64,000 nucleotides of DNA, taken from the NCBI GenBank assembly GCA_900112325.1, contig FOLJ01000014.1:62001-126000 (forward strand). Direction: 5' to 3'. This document shows, in pieces, positions 53,008-62,686 of this stretch; position 1 is the first letter of the stretch; each line of letters begins with the position of its first letter. The notes beneath the pieces were generated by a model. That model searched no databases and had not been told where the DNA came from. It saw nothing but the letters and a program-made list of their open reading frames with translations. The position numbers and the translations under genes were made by a program. The stretch comes from Micromonospora sediminimaris. Its GTDB lineage: Bacteria; Actinomycetota; Actinomycetes; Mycobacteriales; Micromonosporaceae.

Positions 53008-53766
53008 ATGTGGACCGAGGAGATGGTGGCGGGGCGGCCGGCTTGGCGGCACGTCGCGTCCGGCGTGGTGTTTCGAAAGGTGCCGGGTGGGGCCTTCCGG
53101 ATGGGTCTGTCCGAGGCGGAACTGGCGGCGGTACGCGTCATCGAGCGCGGCGGCGGAGTCGAGGACACTGTTGAGCCGTTCTTCGCCGGCGCCGGTGACG
53201 CCCAGCCGGTCCGTGAGGTGCGGGTCGAGTCGTTCCTGATCGCTCGGCATCCGTTGACGGTCGCGCAGGTGCAGCACTGGTTGCCCGAGTACGAGGACGA
53301 CTACGCCGACGCGGAATCCGGCACGGCCCGGCTTGAGGATGACCTGGATGACCTCCTCGACGCGCTGCCATTCCGCCTGCCCAGCGAGGCGGAGTGGGAG
53401 TACGCAGCCCGCGCCGGCACCACCACCCTGACCTTCCGCGGCGACGGGAAACCCGGCGAGGACCAGGTGCTCGACGACTTCAGCGATGAACAGCGGACAG
53501 CCGCCACCGAGAACGCGTTCGGGCTGGCCGCGATGGGATCGGCGAACGAGATCTGCGCCGACGTGTGGATTCCCGGGTTCGCCGGCGCCCCGGCGGATGC
53601 CCGCCCACGCACCGGTGACGGTCCCAGGACGGTACGCGGCGGTGCCGCCGACGTCTACCCGTGGCAGGGCTGCGACGAATGGCTGCTGCTACTCGCCGCC
53701 ACCCGGTACGAGCACACCCAATTCACCGCGGTTCGCCCGGTCGCACCAATGCCACCCCGCCGTTAG
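53008..53766 (+). CDS. FGE-sulfatase-domain-like protein
   Basis: 252 aa from ATG 53008. GVVFRKVPGGAFRMGLSEAE, VESFLIARHPLTVAQ and FRLPSEAEWEYAARAGTTT match the formylglycine-generating-enzyme/SUMF1 fold. The GNVWEWC-like motif is changed to GSANEICADVW and the usual RGGSW to RGGAADVYPW; catalytic cysteines are not clearly conserved. So it is likely a non-sulfatase-modifying member of this fold. Confidence 0.75.
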   Translation: MWTEEMVAGRPAWRHVASGVVFRKVPGGAFRMGLSEAELAAVRVIERGGGVEDTVEPFFAGAGDAQPVREVRVESFLIARHPLTVAQVQHWLPEYEDDYADAESGTARLEDDLDDLLDALPFRLPSEAEWEYAARAGTTTLTFRGDGKPGEDQVLDDFSDEQRTAATENAFGLAAMGSANEICADVWIPGFAGAPADARPRTGDGPRTVRGGAADVYPWQGCDEWLLLLAATRYEHTQFTAVRPVAPMPPRR

Positions 53767-53913
53767 CCCCAGCCGCCGGACGAGACAGGTGCGCCACGAC
53801 GCGCGCGGATCAGCGCTCGCTACGAACGTCGTGGCGTGCTGGGTCCTCCGGCTCACGGCTCTGCCGACGAGAGTCCGCAAGGGGACCGAGGGTCTGCGAG
53901 CCGGATTGTCAGT

Positions 53914-54543
53914 TCAAGACGTGTCGGAGACTGACGGTGGTAGTCCGTAGATGCCACCTTCAGTCACGGTGGCGTCGTCGATTGCGCTCGGGTCGGTGCT
54001 CCAGCGACCGGCCATCGCCATCACATCGGACTCGGACGGCGTCGTTTCGTACCAGGCAGTCCACTCATCGTCCGACCAGCGTTCCCACCCGGGCTCCATA
54101 CCGCGCAGGCCGACGCCCAATTCAATCTCGTCGGCGGTCGGAGTACCGACGAACAGCGGCACCTCGCCTCGCTTGCCATTGAAGCAGTAGCCGCGCAACA
54201 GTTCACCATGCCGAGCCCGGGCCCAGGCGTGATAGTCCGGGACCCGTTCGTTGGCGAAGAACTGGACCTCGCCCAGATGTCGGCTTAGCTGCCGGAGCCA
54301 GCCGGGAAAGGGCGGCTCAGTTGCGTCGAACCCTGTCGGCAAGTGCAGTCGGCCGTGGGCGAGGGTCCAGCCTGGCACCGGCGTGGCCACGTACACGCCA
54401 CGCTGGTAGGCCCGGTCGGTGCCGGTGGCCCAGTCGAGGATTTTCCGGTCTTGGAGCTCAAGCGCGTCGGCGACTTCCGAAGGGGTCCGGTTCCGGACAG
54501 CCAGCCACGACGTCTTGTAACTGAATCCGGCCACGCTGCCCAT
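53914..54543 (-). CDS. Conserved hypothetical protein
   Basis: 209 aa from ATG 54543. N-terminal KTSWLAVRNRTPSEVADALE, then GVYVATPVPGWTLAHGRLHL, FFANERVPDYHAWARARHGE and LLRGYCFNG. This pattern recurs in actinomycete hypotheticals without assigned function. No membrane segments. Confidence 0.6.
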   Translation of the reverse strand: MGSVAGFSYKTSWLAVRNRTPSEVADALELQDRKILDWATGTDRAYQRGVYVATPVPGWTLAHGRLHLPTGFDATEPPFPGWLRQLSRHLGEVQFFANERVPDYHAWARARHGELLRGYCFNGKRGEVPLFVGTPTADEIELGVGLRGMEPGWERWSDDEWTAWYETTPSESDVMAMAGRWSTDPSAIDDATVTEGGIYGLPPSVSDTS

Positions 54544-54603
54544 GATTGCAGGAGCCTGTTTGGCAGCAACCCAGAGGCATCCGGATCTGCTGCCGTCGGC
54601 CGT

Positions 54604-55599
54604 TCAGTGGGGAAATGCGCGGGGGACGCGGGCGCTGAGGAGTTCGTCGCGGAACGTTTGGATGCGCGTGATGACCTGTCGCCTGCCGACGGTGTTCTCG
54701 ATGCGGTCGAGGTACAGGCATCGGGCGGCGAGTTTGTCGAGGCTGACGGTGAAGTAGATCGCCATCAGCGGGTTGACGAACAGGTCGCCGCCGCCGGTGC
54801 GCCGGGTGAAGCGGACGTCTCCGAACGCGCCGCTGGTGGCGGCGGCGATCTGTCCTTGGACGATGCTGGGCCGGTCCGGGGTGGCGGCCTGGGCGTCGGC
54901 GACAGCATCGCGGTACAGCGTCGCCTCCCGGCTCGATCCGGGGATGGACAGGGCACCGAGGTAACCGCCGTCACGGTCGAGTGCGGCGAGGTTCTCCAGC
55001 ACCTGAACGTGGTTGACGCCGTCGTAGGCGTCGATACCGAAGCCGAGACTGGTCACCAGCTTGACCGGCACGTCCAGCGCGGCCACCGCGGCCAGACTGG
55101 TGATGTCCTCCACCGGGGTGCCGAGATCGCCCTCGTCGCCACGCAGCAGGACATCGGTGCCGCCATCGACCAGCACCACCGCATCGATGTCGAGGTGGTC
55201 GACCAGGTACCGGTAGGCCGCCCGCAACGGCTGGACACCGAGCGGCGGAAAGGCGTACACGGTCGACGGCAGCTCCTGAGCCGCCAGCCACCGGGCGAGT
55301 GTCCGTTCGGGGAAGTACCAGTCCGGGCTGGTGGTGTCCGGCTGCACTGCCGCGACGTGCTCCGCTACCCACGCGTCACGGTCGATCAACTCGAGCTGGG
55401 AGAACGACAGGTTGGCCAGGTGCACCTGCGCGCCGCGGTGCCACAGAGCGAACGCCAAGGGCAGGCCGGCGTACACGTCGAACCCACCGCCCGCACCGGC
55501 GATGAGGATGCTCCGCGCCGGAGCCAGGGCGGCAAACAGCGGCGGAACGGCCAACGAGAACACACCCGGGTCGGCCGGCAGCACGGCAGGGTTCATCAC
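54604..55599 (-). CDS. DUF1152 domain protein
   Basis: 331 aa (GTG 55599 or ATG 55596). ILIAGAGGGFDVYAGLPLAF, VHLANLSFSQLELID, AVVLVDGGTDVLLRGDEGDL and TPVEDITSLAAVAAL are the signature of DUF1152, a Rossmann-like family of unknown function. The GAGGGFD loop could bind a nucleotide. Its start is 61 bp downstream of a gene-free stretch that also faces 55859. Confidence 0.85.
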   Translation of the reverse strand: MMNPAVLPADPGVFSLAVPPLFAALAPARSILIAGAGGGFDVYAGLPLAFALWHRGAQVHLANLSFSQLELIDRDAWVAEHVAAVQPDTTSPDWYFPERTLARWLAAQELPSTVYAFPPLGVQPLRAAYRYLVDHLDIDAVVLVDGGTDVLLRGDEGDLGTPVEDITSLAAVAALDVPVKLVTSLGFGIDAYDGVNHVQVLENLAALDRDGGYLGALSIPGSSREATLYRDAVADAQAATPDRPSIVQGQIAAATSGAFGDVRFTRRTGGGDLFVNPLMAIYFTVSLDKLAARCLYLDRIENTVGRRQVITRIQTFRDELLSARVPRAFPH

Positions 55600-55858
55600 C
55601 GCTCAATGATCAACCACGCCCGTACTGTCCAAGCCACGTGGCCCACCGCGACGGGCAACAGCGACCGGGTGCACGCACATGCCGCCATCCGCGTTCAGCG
55701 ATCAGGGTGGTCGCTGCGGGCAGCTGGGTCGGGCGGAGCGGGCTCCCCGAGCGGTCCCCTTTGGATCTTATGGTGGTTGGTCATCTTCGGTTGCCGTGGA
55801 CGGTTGTCGGCGCTTGGGTCAGCAGCCGGGGGGTCATCGTGTTTGGGATGATCTCGGC

Positions 55859-56953
55859 ATGTCGCAGAGGTGGTCGACGCTTCGGGAGATCGAGGAAGCG
55901 CTGGTGCGATGTGAGCAGGATCGGGGCTGGGAGAGGCCGGTGCTGCATGGCATCGGCTTCATTCCTCGCGTCATCGAGCACGGCCTGGATGGGAAGATCG
56001 CCTCCGTCGCCATGGAGTGGGAAATCGGGTTCGTGCGGGTCAACGCGCGTGAGGACCTGCTATCGGCTGCAGTGCTGGCCACGGTCACGGGGTGGCGTGG
56101 TGGCAGCGGCTCGGTGCGGCTGGGGCAGGCGCAGCTTGCGGAGGCGATCGGGATGTTGGCGCCGGCCGAGGCATGCCGGGAGGTCGAGCATCCGAACCTG
56201 CGGATCTGGCGTGAGATCCAGGGCTGGGAGTGGGACGACGATCCGCTGATCGTGGTCTTCGACGCCGACCCGGATGCACCGAGCGACGATCCCCATGTGA
56301 TCGCGTTGCGGGAGGTGGTCCTGTCGGGCCGGCAGTCGGTGCCCTCCGGCGAGGTCCGAGTGTGGCCCCCACCAGGCGCTGACGGGCATCGTCGGCAGGA
56401 GGTCTGGGAGACCCGTTGGCCGCAGGTCGCACCCATCCGTCATCACCTCAGGCGGCTGGATGACCGCTGGGTGCGATTGCATAGCCGGCCTGATTCAAAG
56501 CGCTACGCCGACAGCGAGTCCGAGTACGCCACCATCCTGCACCGGCACAACACCATTCTCGATGAACTTCGCGGCGATACCGCGGAGCTGCTCGTGATCA
56601 CGCTGGAAGTAGCGTTCACGCCAGTGCCCCGTCGTCGAACGCCCATCGTGCACGATCTGCTACCGGACGGTGAATGCTGGTCGGTGCTGTCCTGGCCAGA
56701 CCTCGATCCCGAACTTGCCTTCGCCCACACCTACGTCAACCACATCGCCTGGAAGCCCGATCGCCTCGATCGACTGCTTCGTGAAGTCGCTGACGACCGG
56801 ATCACCAATGTGATCATCGCACCACCTGATCTGGCCTGGCTCTACGCGCCCTACGACGGTGGCGCGGACGTACTGCTGGCGAACACCGCGCAACGCGACG
56901 CCCTACGTGACCGGCATCGCCAATGGCTGTCAAGCCACCCCGCCGGACTCTGA
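55859..56953 (+). CDS. Hypothetical protein with DUF3885-like C-terminus
   Basis: 364 aa from ATG 55859. The N-terminal half (LHGIGFIPRVIEHGLDGKIA, DPLIVVFDADPDAPSDDPHV) is unassigned. The C-terminal 130 residues (DPELAFAHTYVNHIAWKPDR, VIIAPPDLAWLYAPYDGGAD, VLLAN, then a helical end) follow the DUF3885 layout. No catalytic motif. Confidence 0.6.
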   Translation: MSQRWSTLREIEEALVRCEQDRGWERPVLHGIGFIPRVIEHGLDGKIASVAMEWEIGFVRVNAREDLLSAAVLATVTGWRGGSGSVRLGQAQLAEAIGMLAPAEACREVEHPNLRIWREIQGWEWDDDPLIVVFDADPDAPSDDPHVIALREVVLSGRQSVPSGEVRVWPPPGADGHRRQEVWETRWPQVAPIRHHLRRLDDRWVRLHSRPDSKRYADSESEYATILHRHNTILDELRGDTAELLVITLEVAFTPVPRRRTPIVHDLLPDGECWSVLSWPDLDPELAFAHTYVNHIAWKPDRLDRLLREVADDRITNVIIAPPDLAWLYAPYDGGADVLLANTAQRDALRDRHRQWLSSHPAGL

Positions 56954-57097
56954 TCCCAGCAGCCGCCCGGCCCCGCATCGGACGTACTGTCATGTCGCGA
57001 AAGCGCTCGTCACTGAAGGCGGCTGGTGGGCGTCGGCCGCTGGTATCCACGTCCATGAACACGTGATTGATCAGCCCATCCAGCAAGAGCCAGTCGA

Positions 57098-57595
57098 TCA
57101 GGTGCCCCGCGACGCCTCAGACGGGCCGGGCCGGGGCATCAGGACGACCACCGCGGTTTCGGATGACCGCCGCGCTGCGTAGCCATCAAGGTTCTTGTCG
57201 ATCTCACGCCAGCGGGCCCACAGCCGCGCCCGTTCGTCGCCTGTCGCAGCGCGCCCACGCACCGGCCGCGGCCCGTCGACCAGGTCGACGGTCGCCTCGG
57301 GGTGCGCCTGCAGATTGAGCCACCAGGCCGGCTCGGGCTTTCCCCAGCCGTTCATGGCCAGCGAGACCAGATTCCCGTCGTCCTCGAAGTAGCCGAGGAT
57401 CACGCTGCGCTGCTGGCCGGTGCGACGCCCGACGGTGGTCAGGCGCAGCATTCCGTACCGGTTGCCGCGTGGACGCGACAGTCCGACCCGGCCGCCGGAT
57501 CGCCGGAACACGCCCCGGTGAGCCGACCAGAACAGCCGAATGAACCAACGGGGCGGCAGCCACGGCTTCTTCGCAGGGCGCGAGGACTCGGTCAC
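57098..57595 (-). CDS. F420/FMN-type nitroreductase-family protein (DUF385-like)
   Basis: 165 aa from GTG 57595; TTG 57634 is also possible. WFIRLFWSAHRGVFRRSGGR, MLRLTTVGRRTGQQRSVILG, NLVSLAMNGWGKPEPAWWLN, LQAHPEATVDL form the split beta-barrel of the deazaflavin-dependent nitroreductase family (Ddn-like). These enzymes use F420H2 in actinomycetes. Substrate unknown. Confidence 0.85.
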   Translation of the reverse strand: MTESSRPAKKPWLPPRWFIRLFWSAHRGVFRRSGGRVGLSRPRGNRYGMLRLTTVGRRTGQQRSVILGYFEDDGNLVSLAMNGWGKPEPAWWLNLQAHPEATVDLVDGPRPVRGRAATGDERARLWARWREIDKNLDGYAARRSSETAVVVLMPRPGPSEASRGT

Positions 57596-57913
57596 TCCTT
57601 CATCGTATGGGCCGCTGTCACGCACGGACGGCAACCGGCGGCAGGCCGGTAGCGCCGAACGCTCTGCCGACAGCCGGCCTGCCCACCCGATCGAGTCAAC
57701 GTCCGCTCATAGCCGTGATCCGAGCGCATCGACTCGGGTCTACTTTGTAGCCCAGCGTGAGCTGCGGAGGGAGGCCGCTGCGTCCGCAGTCGCCGACGGA
57801 GCCGAAGTGGCGGACATCCCGCCCTGTGTACCTCGGGCGTACCTGGCTCCGCACGGGAACGCGTACACCGACACCAGCTGTTGGTGCTGCGCAAGGTGCC
57901 GGAGGCCGGCGAG

Positions 57914-60787
57914 CTACGTCAACCGTTTGTCCGTTCGGGCTGATGTGGGGTGCAGCAGGCGGCGGGCCAGTCGGTGGGTGTCCTCGGACAATTCTTGGTC
58001 GATTGTCTGGAGCGCCTGGGTGAGCGCGGTGAGTCGCGTTCGCACGGCTGCGGTGTCGCCGGTCTGGCTGTGGGCGGTCATCGCGAGGCGGGCGATCTCC
58101 TCGTTGATGGGGTCGATGGTGCATGCCGCGTCGAGGAGGTTGCGGGCGCGAGCGGGATCGGTGTCGGCGATCAGGACGGCGAGGCGGGCGTGGATGTTGA
58201 CGCCGACTTGTCGGCAGGTGTGTTGCGGGCCGTCGGACCATTCGTAGTCGTGGTGGAGCAGGCCACCCCAGTTGCTGACGGCTTCCTCGAGCGCTTCCCG
58301 CTGGGCTTGTCGGTTGGTGGTGCGTCCGGCGCGGCTGGTGGCGTCGAGGACTCGCCACCAGTCGATGTCGAGGAGGTTGGGGTCGAGGTAGTAGCGGCCG
58401 CCGGGGTTGACCACCGGTTTGAAGGTGTGGGTGTCGTCGCCTGGGTTGAGTCCGGCGGCGGTGGTGAGCCGGTTGCGGAGGTTGGCGACGTTGGTGGAGA
58501 GGCGGTCGCGGGCGCGGCGGGGTGTGGCGTCTGGGGTCATGGCGACTTCGATGTCGGTGATGTCGGCGCCGTCGCGGTGGACCGCGAGGTAGGTGAGCAG
58601 TTCGTAGCTGGCCCGTCGGACTCCCGTTACCGGGGTTCCGTCGGCGCCGATGATCGCGGGGTTGCCGAGGATCCGGACGCGGACCTTCGGCTGTGTGCGG
58701 GTCGCCGCGGGTTTTGGCGACTCGGGGCTGTCGGTCGGCGGCTGGCGGGCAATGTCCGCCTGGTTGGTGTTGGTTTCAGCGGTGACGGGCGCTGCGAGGT
58801 CGGTGGCGGCTCCGGGTCCCGCCGCAGGGGCGGTCTGCTCGTGTTGCGAATTCGATGGGGGCGGTGGGGTGGCGGGGTCGCCGGTGTGTGCCTCTGTGAG
58901 GACGGTGAGCAGTTGCAGGGTGGTGTCGCTGTCCAGGACGGCCAGTTTGGGTCCGGGTTGGGTGTTGTTGGCTGTGGTGGTGCCGTCCGGGGCGACGGTG
59001 AGGGTGGTGCCGTAGGGCCAGTCGCCGGCGATGAGGGCGGTGATGCCGAGGGGGTGGCCGAGGTGCAGGGCGGTGCAGAGCCGGGCTCGGATCGCGGTGT
59101 CCGGCACATGGGTGATCAGGATGATCGGTGGGAGCGGTTCGTGGTGCGGGTCGGCTTGGTGGAGGTCGTCGAGGTTGGTGACGTCGGCGTCGGTGACGGC
59201 GCGGGTGCGGTGGATGATCTGGGCTTCGATGTGGGCGAGAGCGTGATCGAGGCCGGCGGCGACGTGGAGTCGGGGGATGGCGCCGACGAGGTCGGTGATG
59301 TTGTTGCCGCCGATCAGGTCGGCCAGCGCGGTGGCGGGGATGACGATGTGGCCGCGGGCGTCGGGGTCGTCGGGGCTGCCGGAGGACAGTGTGGCGACGA
59401 GCATTGCGCGGATCGCGTCGGGTCCGCCTGCTCCGGTGAGCCCGAGTCCGTCGGCGGGATGCTCTGGCAGGCCGGCGAGTTGCGGCCCGGACGGGCCGGT
59501 CGGGGTTGGTGGCGGTGGTGTGCCTTCGGCGATGTCGCGGACGGTGGGCTGCGGGGCGGGTGAAGTGACCAGGTCGGGTGCCTGCTCGCGGGCCGCTCGG
59601 CGCAGCCGGCTGATGACGGCGGGCAGCGGTTGCAGGGTCGGATCGTTGGCCGGGTCGGGATCGGTGATGGGGTTGTAGTGGCTGCGGCGTCGTAGCCAGA
59701 GCACGGATGCTGCGGCGGCCAGCGCCGTTGCCAGTCCGATGGGTGCCCAACCTCCGGGAAGGCTGACCCCGGGGTTGTCGTCGTTCGGCCGGTCCTCGGA
59801 CGTTGGGGAGGCGGTCGGTGTGGTGCTGCTCGGGGCAGGTGTGGTCGTTGGGGAGGTCGTAGCGGCAGACGGCGTGGTGGCTGGCGGAGGTTCGATGACC
59901 GAGTCGGGGTCGGGGGTGGCCGGCGTTGATGGCGCTACCGCAGATCCTGGGGCGGGTGATGCCGTACCGGGTGTGGCATGAGGTGAGGCGGCGGACGTTG
60001 GTGCTGGCTGGTTCGGCGTGTGTGGCTGGGTGGGTGATGGCGCGGCAGCACAGTGGTCTTGCGGTGGTGGGTTGTCCGGAGTCGACGGGCTGGTCGGAGA
60101 AGGCCGGGCGGGCGGAGGCGGCGGCGATGGTGTTTCGGCCGCTGCTTCGGGTAGGTCGAGGGTCCAGCCGGGGCGGATCAGGTTCGGGTCTGTCAGGGTG
60201 CCGCCGATCTGGGGGTAGCGGGTGCCGCGGTTGAGGTTGTAGATCTCCGGCCACCGGTCCGGGTCGTCGAGGAAGCGGTCGGCGATGGCGGACAGGGTGT
60301 CACCCCGACGCACGGTGTACGTCGACGTCGCCGGTTCACCCGACTCCTCGTCTTCGACCAGGTCGTCGGCGGGCTGGGCTGGAATGTCGGGTGGGACGGC
60401 GTCCGCGCTGGAGGTGGTGTGCGCGACCGCGGGCACGGCGGCGGTCGTGGTGACAGCGGTGGCGCCAAGAAACGCTGCCGTCAGGCCCTGCAGAGGGCTG
60501 GGCAACCGAAGAGCAAACCGCCACCGGATACGACGGGCCATGTGGTGGTAGACGCGCCGGGACACGATGCTGGCGAGCAGTGTCCACAGCAGCCACGCGC
60601 TGAACTGAAAAAGCGCGGCCACGAAGCCGGTCGTGAGAGGCTGCTGCAGCCACGCCCGCAACTGCTCCGGTGCCGGTGCCGTGATGGAGAACCAGCCCGT
60701 CAGGAACAACGTGACCGGCGGCGCCGCCGCGATCAGGACAGCACCGCCCGTCGCGACAACGGTTGCAGCAGCAGCTGATCGTGGCAT
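57914..60787 (-). CDS. Membrane LysM protein with BTAD-type transcriptional regulator domain
   Basis: 957 aa from ATG 60787, preceded by GAGGAGA. Order: three hydrophobic helices (residues 5-115), a LysM domain (TYTVRRGDTLSAIADRFLDD, about 157-212), a long Pro/Thr/Ser-rich stretch, a further membrane helix (IGLATALAAAASVLWLRRR), a large middle domain, and at the C-terminus a winged helix plus BTAD helical repeats as in SARP/AfsR regulators (VRILGNPAIIGADGTPVTGV, LARRLL). Architecture implies linking a cell-wall signal to transcription (inference). Such proteins accompany actinobacterial transfer regions. Confidence 0.85.
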   Translation of the reverse strand: MPRSAAAATVVATGGAVLIAAAPPVTLFLTGWFSITAPAPEQLRAWLQQPLTTGFVAALFQFSAWLLWTLLASIVSRRVYHHMARRIRWRFALRLPSPLQGLTAAFLGATAVTTTAAVPAVAHTTSSADAVPPDIPAQPADDLVEDEESGEPATSTYTVRRGDTLSAIADRFLDDPDRWPEIYNLNRGTRYPQIGGTLTDPNLIRPGWTLDLPEAAAETPSPPPPPARPSPTSPSTPDNPPPQDHCAAAPSPTQPHTPNQPAPTSAASPHATPGTASPAPGSAVAPSTPATPDPDSVIEPPPATTPSAATTSPTTTPAPSSTTPTASPTSEDRPNDDNPGVSLPGGWAPIGLATALAAAASVLWLRRRSHYNPITDPDPANDPTLQPLPAVISRLRRAAREQAPDLVTSPAPQPTVRDIAEGTPPPPTPTGPSGPQLAGLPEHPADGLGLTGAGGPDAIRAMLVATLSSGSPDDPDARGHIVIPATALADLIGGNNITDLVGAIPRLHVAAGLDHALAHIEAQIIHRTRAVTDADVTNLDDLHQADPHHEPLPPIILITHVPDTAIRARLCTALHLGHPLGITALIAGDWPYGTTLTVAPDGTTTANNTQPGPKLAVLDSDTTLQLLTVLTEAHTGDPATPPPPSNSQHEQTAPAAGPGAATDLAAPVTAETNTNQADIARQPPTDSPESPKPAATRTQPKVRVRILGNPAIIGADGTPVTGVRRASYELLTYLAVHRDGADITDIEVAMTPDATPRRARDRLSTNVANLRNRLTTAAGLNPGDDTHTFKPVVNPGGRYYLDPNLLDIDWWRVLDATSRAGRTTNRQAQREALEEAVSNWGGLLHHDYEWSDGPQHTCRQVGVNIHARLAVLIADTDPARARNLLDAACTIDPINEEIARLAMTAHSQTGDTAAVRTRLTALTQALQTIDQELSEDTHRLARRLLHPTSARTDKRLT

Positions 60788-60877
60788 GCCCGGGTCTCCT
60801 CGCCGTGCGGGTCCTGCGTGTGGAACCGACGGTAGGAGCGGAGGGGCACGGAAGCGCTGGTGTCGAGGCTGACAACA

Positions 60878-60907
60878 CCTCACACGGCCTTACACACCCT
60901 TACAACC
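60878..60907. promoter_or_regulatory. Three tandem 10-bp repeats, possible SARP/BTAD operator
   Basis: CCTCACACGG, CCTTACACAC, CCTTACAACC occur head to tail at 60878, 60888 and 60898, one helical turn apart. They lie 91-120 bp upstream of the BTAD gene's start on its coding strand. SARP-type regulators bind direct repeats spaced by about a helical turn, so autoregulation is plausible (inference). The rest of 60908-61255 has nothing supported. Confidence 0.5.
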
Positions 60908-61255
60908 GCAGGTCACACCCGGTTCGGTGTGAGTGGGGCATGAAGCCGGCGTAGGGAATCCAGTGCAGCGCCATGCACGCCACCACGCACATGAGAAACC
61001 ACCAGCATCGGCAGTACGTCTGGGCGATCGGCAACGGCAGAGACGCCCCGCGCCTGAATCTCAGCTACACCCGGTGACGGCGAGCACAACCGTCGGGGCG
61101 CACGGATCTGCCGATGAGCGCGCACTCGATCACGTGATGGAAGGCGCTCCACGCAGCGGCGTCAGGTTCCGGGTGGTAGGGCTCCGCCGAGCGTTCGGCC
61201 GTCTCGTTCACAGCGTCAGTCACAGCCTAACGAAAGTGTCACACCCCGGTGGTAC

Positions 61256-62392
61256 ATGTGTCTGATGCCTAATCCGGCCGGACGTCCCCGTGGGAATCCA
61301 GAGCATGGAACGCCTGAGCGATGGCGTAAGCCTCATAACTGCCGTTGCGCGCCGTGCTCACAGGCCAATAGCGCCTGGAGGCGCAACTACGAGAGCGAGT
61401 ACCGCGCCGCGCGGCGAGCAGCTAATCCGATACCTGAAACCTATACGTGCCATCGCTGCGAGGGCGTCTACCAACGTCGCACGCTCAAGGGAAGGTGTCC
61501 TGATTTCTGCCCCGATTGCCGAAAGCTGAACAAGATTGATTCCCGCGAACCCTCGAACGAACAGCGGCGGCAGAAGGTGGAACAACGCATCGCTGGTTTA
61601 GCATGCGAAGACTGCGGCGCCAGGGTGACTCCTACAGTTCGTAGCGCCCAGCCCCGATTCTGTACTAAACATGCCGACGAGCGACGCGAAGCGCGGTTGC
61701 GCATTTATGCCGAGCGCCGGCGTCAAGCGCACCGCCCGCTGATTCCACGGAAATGCGAACGTTGCGAAGACCAATTCACATGTAGCCCGCGAGGCAGGAG
61801 TGGTCGCATTCCCTCGTTCTGCGAACCCTGTCGGCCGATTCGCAAAAGCGAGCGTAAGGCGCAGCGAGTCAAAGAAGCTCCGGAAATTTACAAGCCTGCC
61901 CAAGCCTACTGGGCAAGGGTTAGGCAGATGCGAAAACGAGGCGTCCCTAGTCAGGCCTACAATCGGCAGCAAGTCTTTGAGCGAGACTCTGGCGTATGTC
62001 ATCTGTGCGGACTTACAGTAGATCGGGGGAGTCGCTGGCATATTGACCACATACTCCCACTGTGGCTGTACGGCACTATTCCTGGAGTGAACGATTCTTT
62101 AGAAAACGTCGCCGTAAGCCACCAACGCTGCAACAACCGCAAAGGTTCGGGCTACTATATTCTTTACGCCTTCATCGACCTGAAGGCGCACTTCCAGGGC
62201 GACGACGAGTTCGCTAGTGCAGCACTCCTCGAACGGATTCTCAGCCCTCTTAGCGAATTGGAGCAGGGACGACTCCTGAAGACGTGGCGATCCCCGCTCC
62301 CAAAACTGGACGCCGCCCATGCAGTCTTCACGCTTCCGAGGGCTAGGCGAATTCGGCGCAAATTCAGCTCATACCTAAACCCGGCATGTTAG
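61256..62392 (+). CDS. HNH endonuclease with multiple zinc knuckles
   Basis: 378 aa (ATG 61256 or 61265). Four CxxC-type pairs come first (CRCAPC, CHRCEGVY, CEDCGAR, CERCEDQFTC, CEPCRP). The HNH domain follows: CHLCGLTVDRGSRWHIDHIL, then LENVAVSHQRCNNRKGSG, with HIDH and N/H residues intact. A nicking or double-strand endonuclease, phage- or element-type. Lower GC than the surrounding DNA suggests recent transfer. Confidence 0.88.
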   Translation: MCLMPNPAGRPRGNPEHGTPERWRKPHNCRCAPCSQANSAWRRNYESEYRAARRAANPIPETYTCHRCEGVYQRRTLKGRCPDFCPDCRKLNKIDSREPSNEQRRQKVEQRIAGLACEDCGARVTPTVRSAQPRFCTKHADERREARLRIYAERRRQAHRPLIPRKCERCEDQFTCSPRGRSGRIPSFCEPCRPIRKSERKAQRVKEAPEIYKPAQAYWARVRQMRKRGVPSQAYNRQQVFERDSGVCHLCGLTVDRGSRWHIDHILPLWLYGTIPGVNDSLENVAVSHQRCNNRKGSGYYILYAFIDLKAHFQGDDEFASAALLERILSPLSELEQGRLLKTWRSPLPKLDAAHAVFTLPRARRIRRKFSSYLNPAC

Positions 62393-62686
62393 GGCCGATT
62401 CAACAATCCTGGCAGCATCAGTCAGCCGACGATGACGCACCATCGAGCGCCATTTCGGCAGCAACCTTGTCCGTCAAGGAAATCTGGCTTTTAGGCAACC
62501 CTTAGCCGAATCCATCGCGGGCTGAGGATCGTCGGCTCCTCTGTAGCGGGCAGGTTGCACTTAGGTCAATCCCGGACCGTTTCGGCGAAGGCGGAACGGG
62601 GGTAGGTAGTCTGTGCGACGGCGCCGGCGTGGTGGGGGATTCTCCACCACGATCGGCGGTTTGTCGCGTAACATGGAGCCCTGTGA

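Noticed and set aside
57950..59563. Plus-strand open frame of 537 codons
   Set aside because: Antisense to the BTAD/LysM gene; composition is Gly/Val repeats without domains, as expected from the complement of a GC-rich gene.
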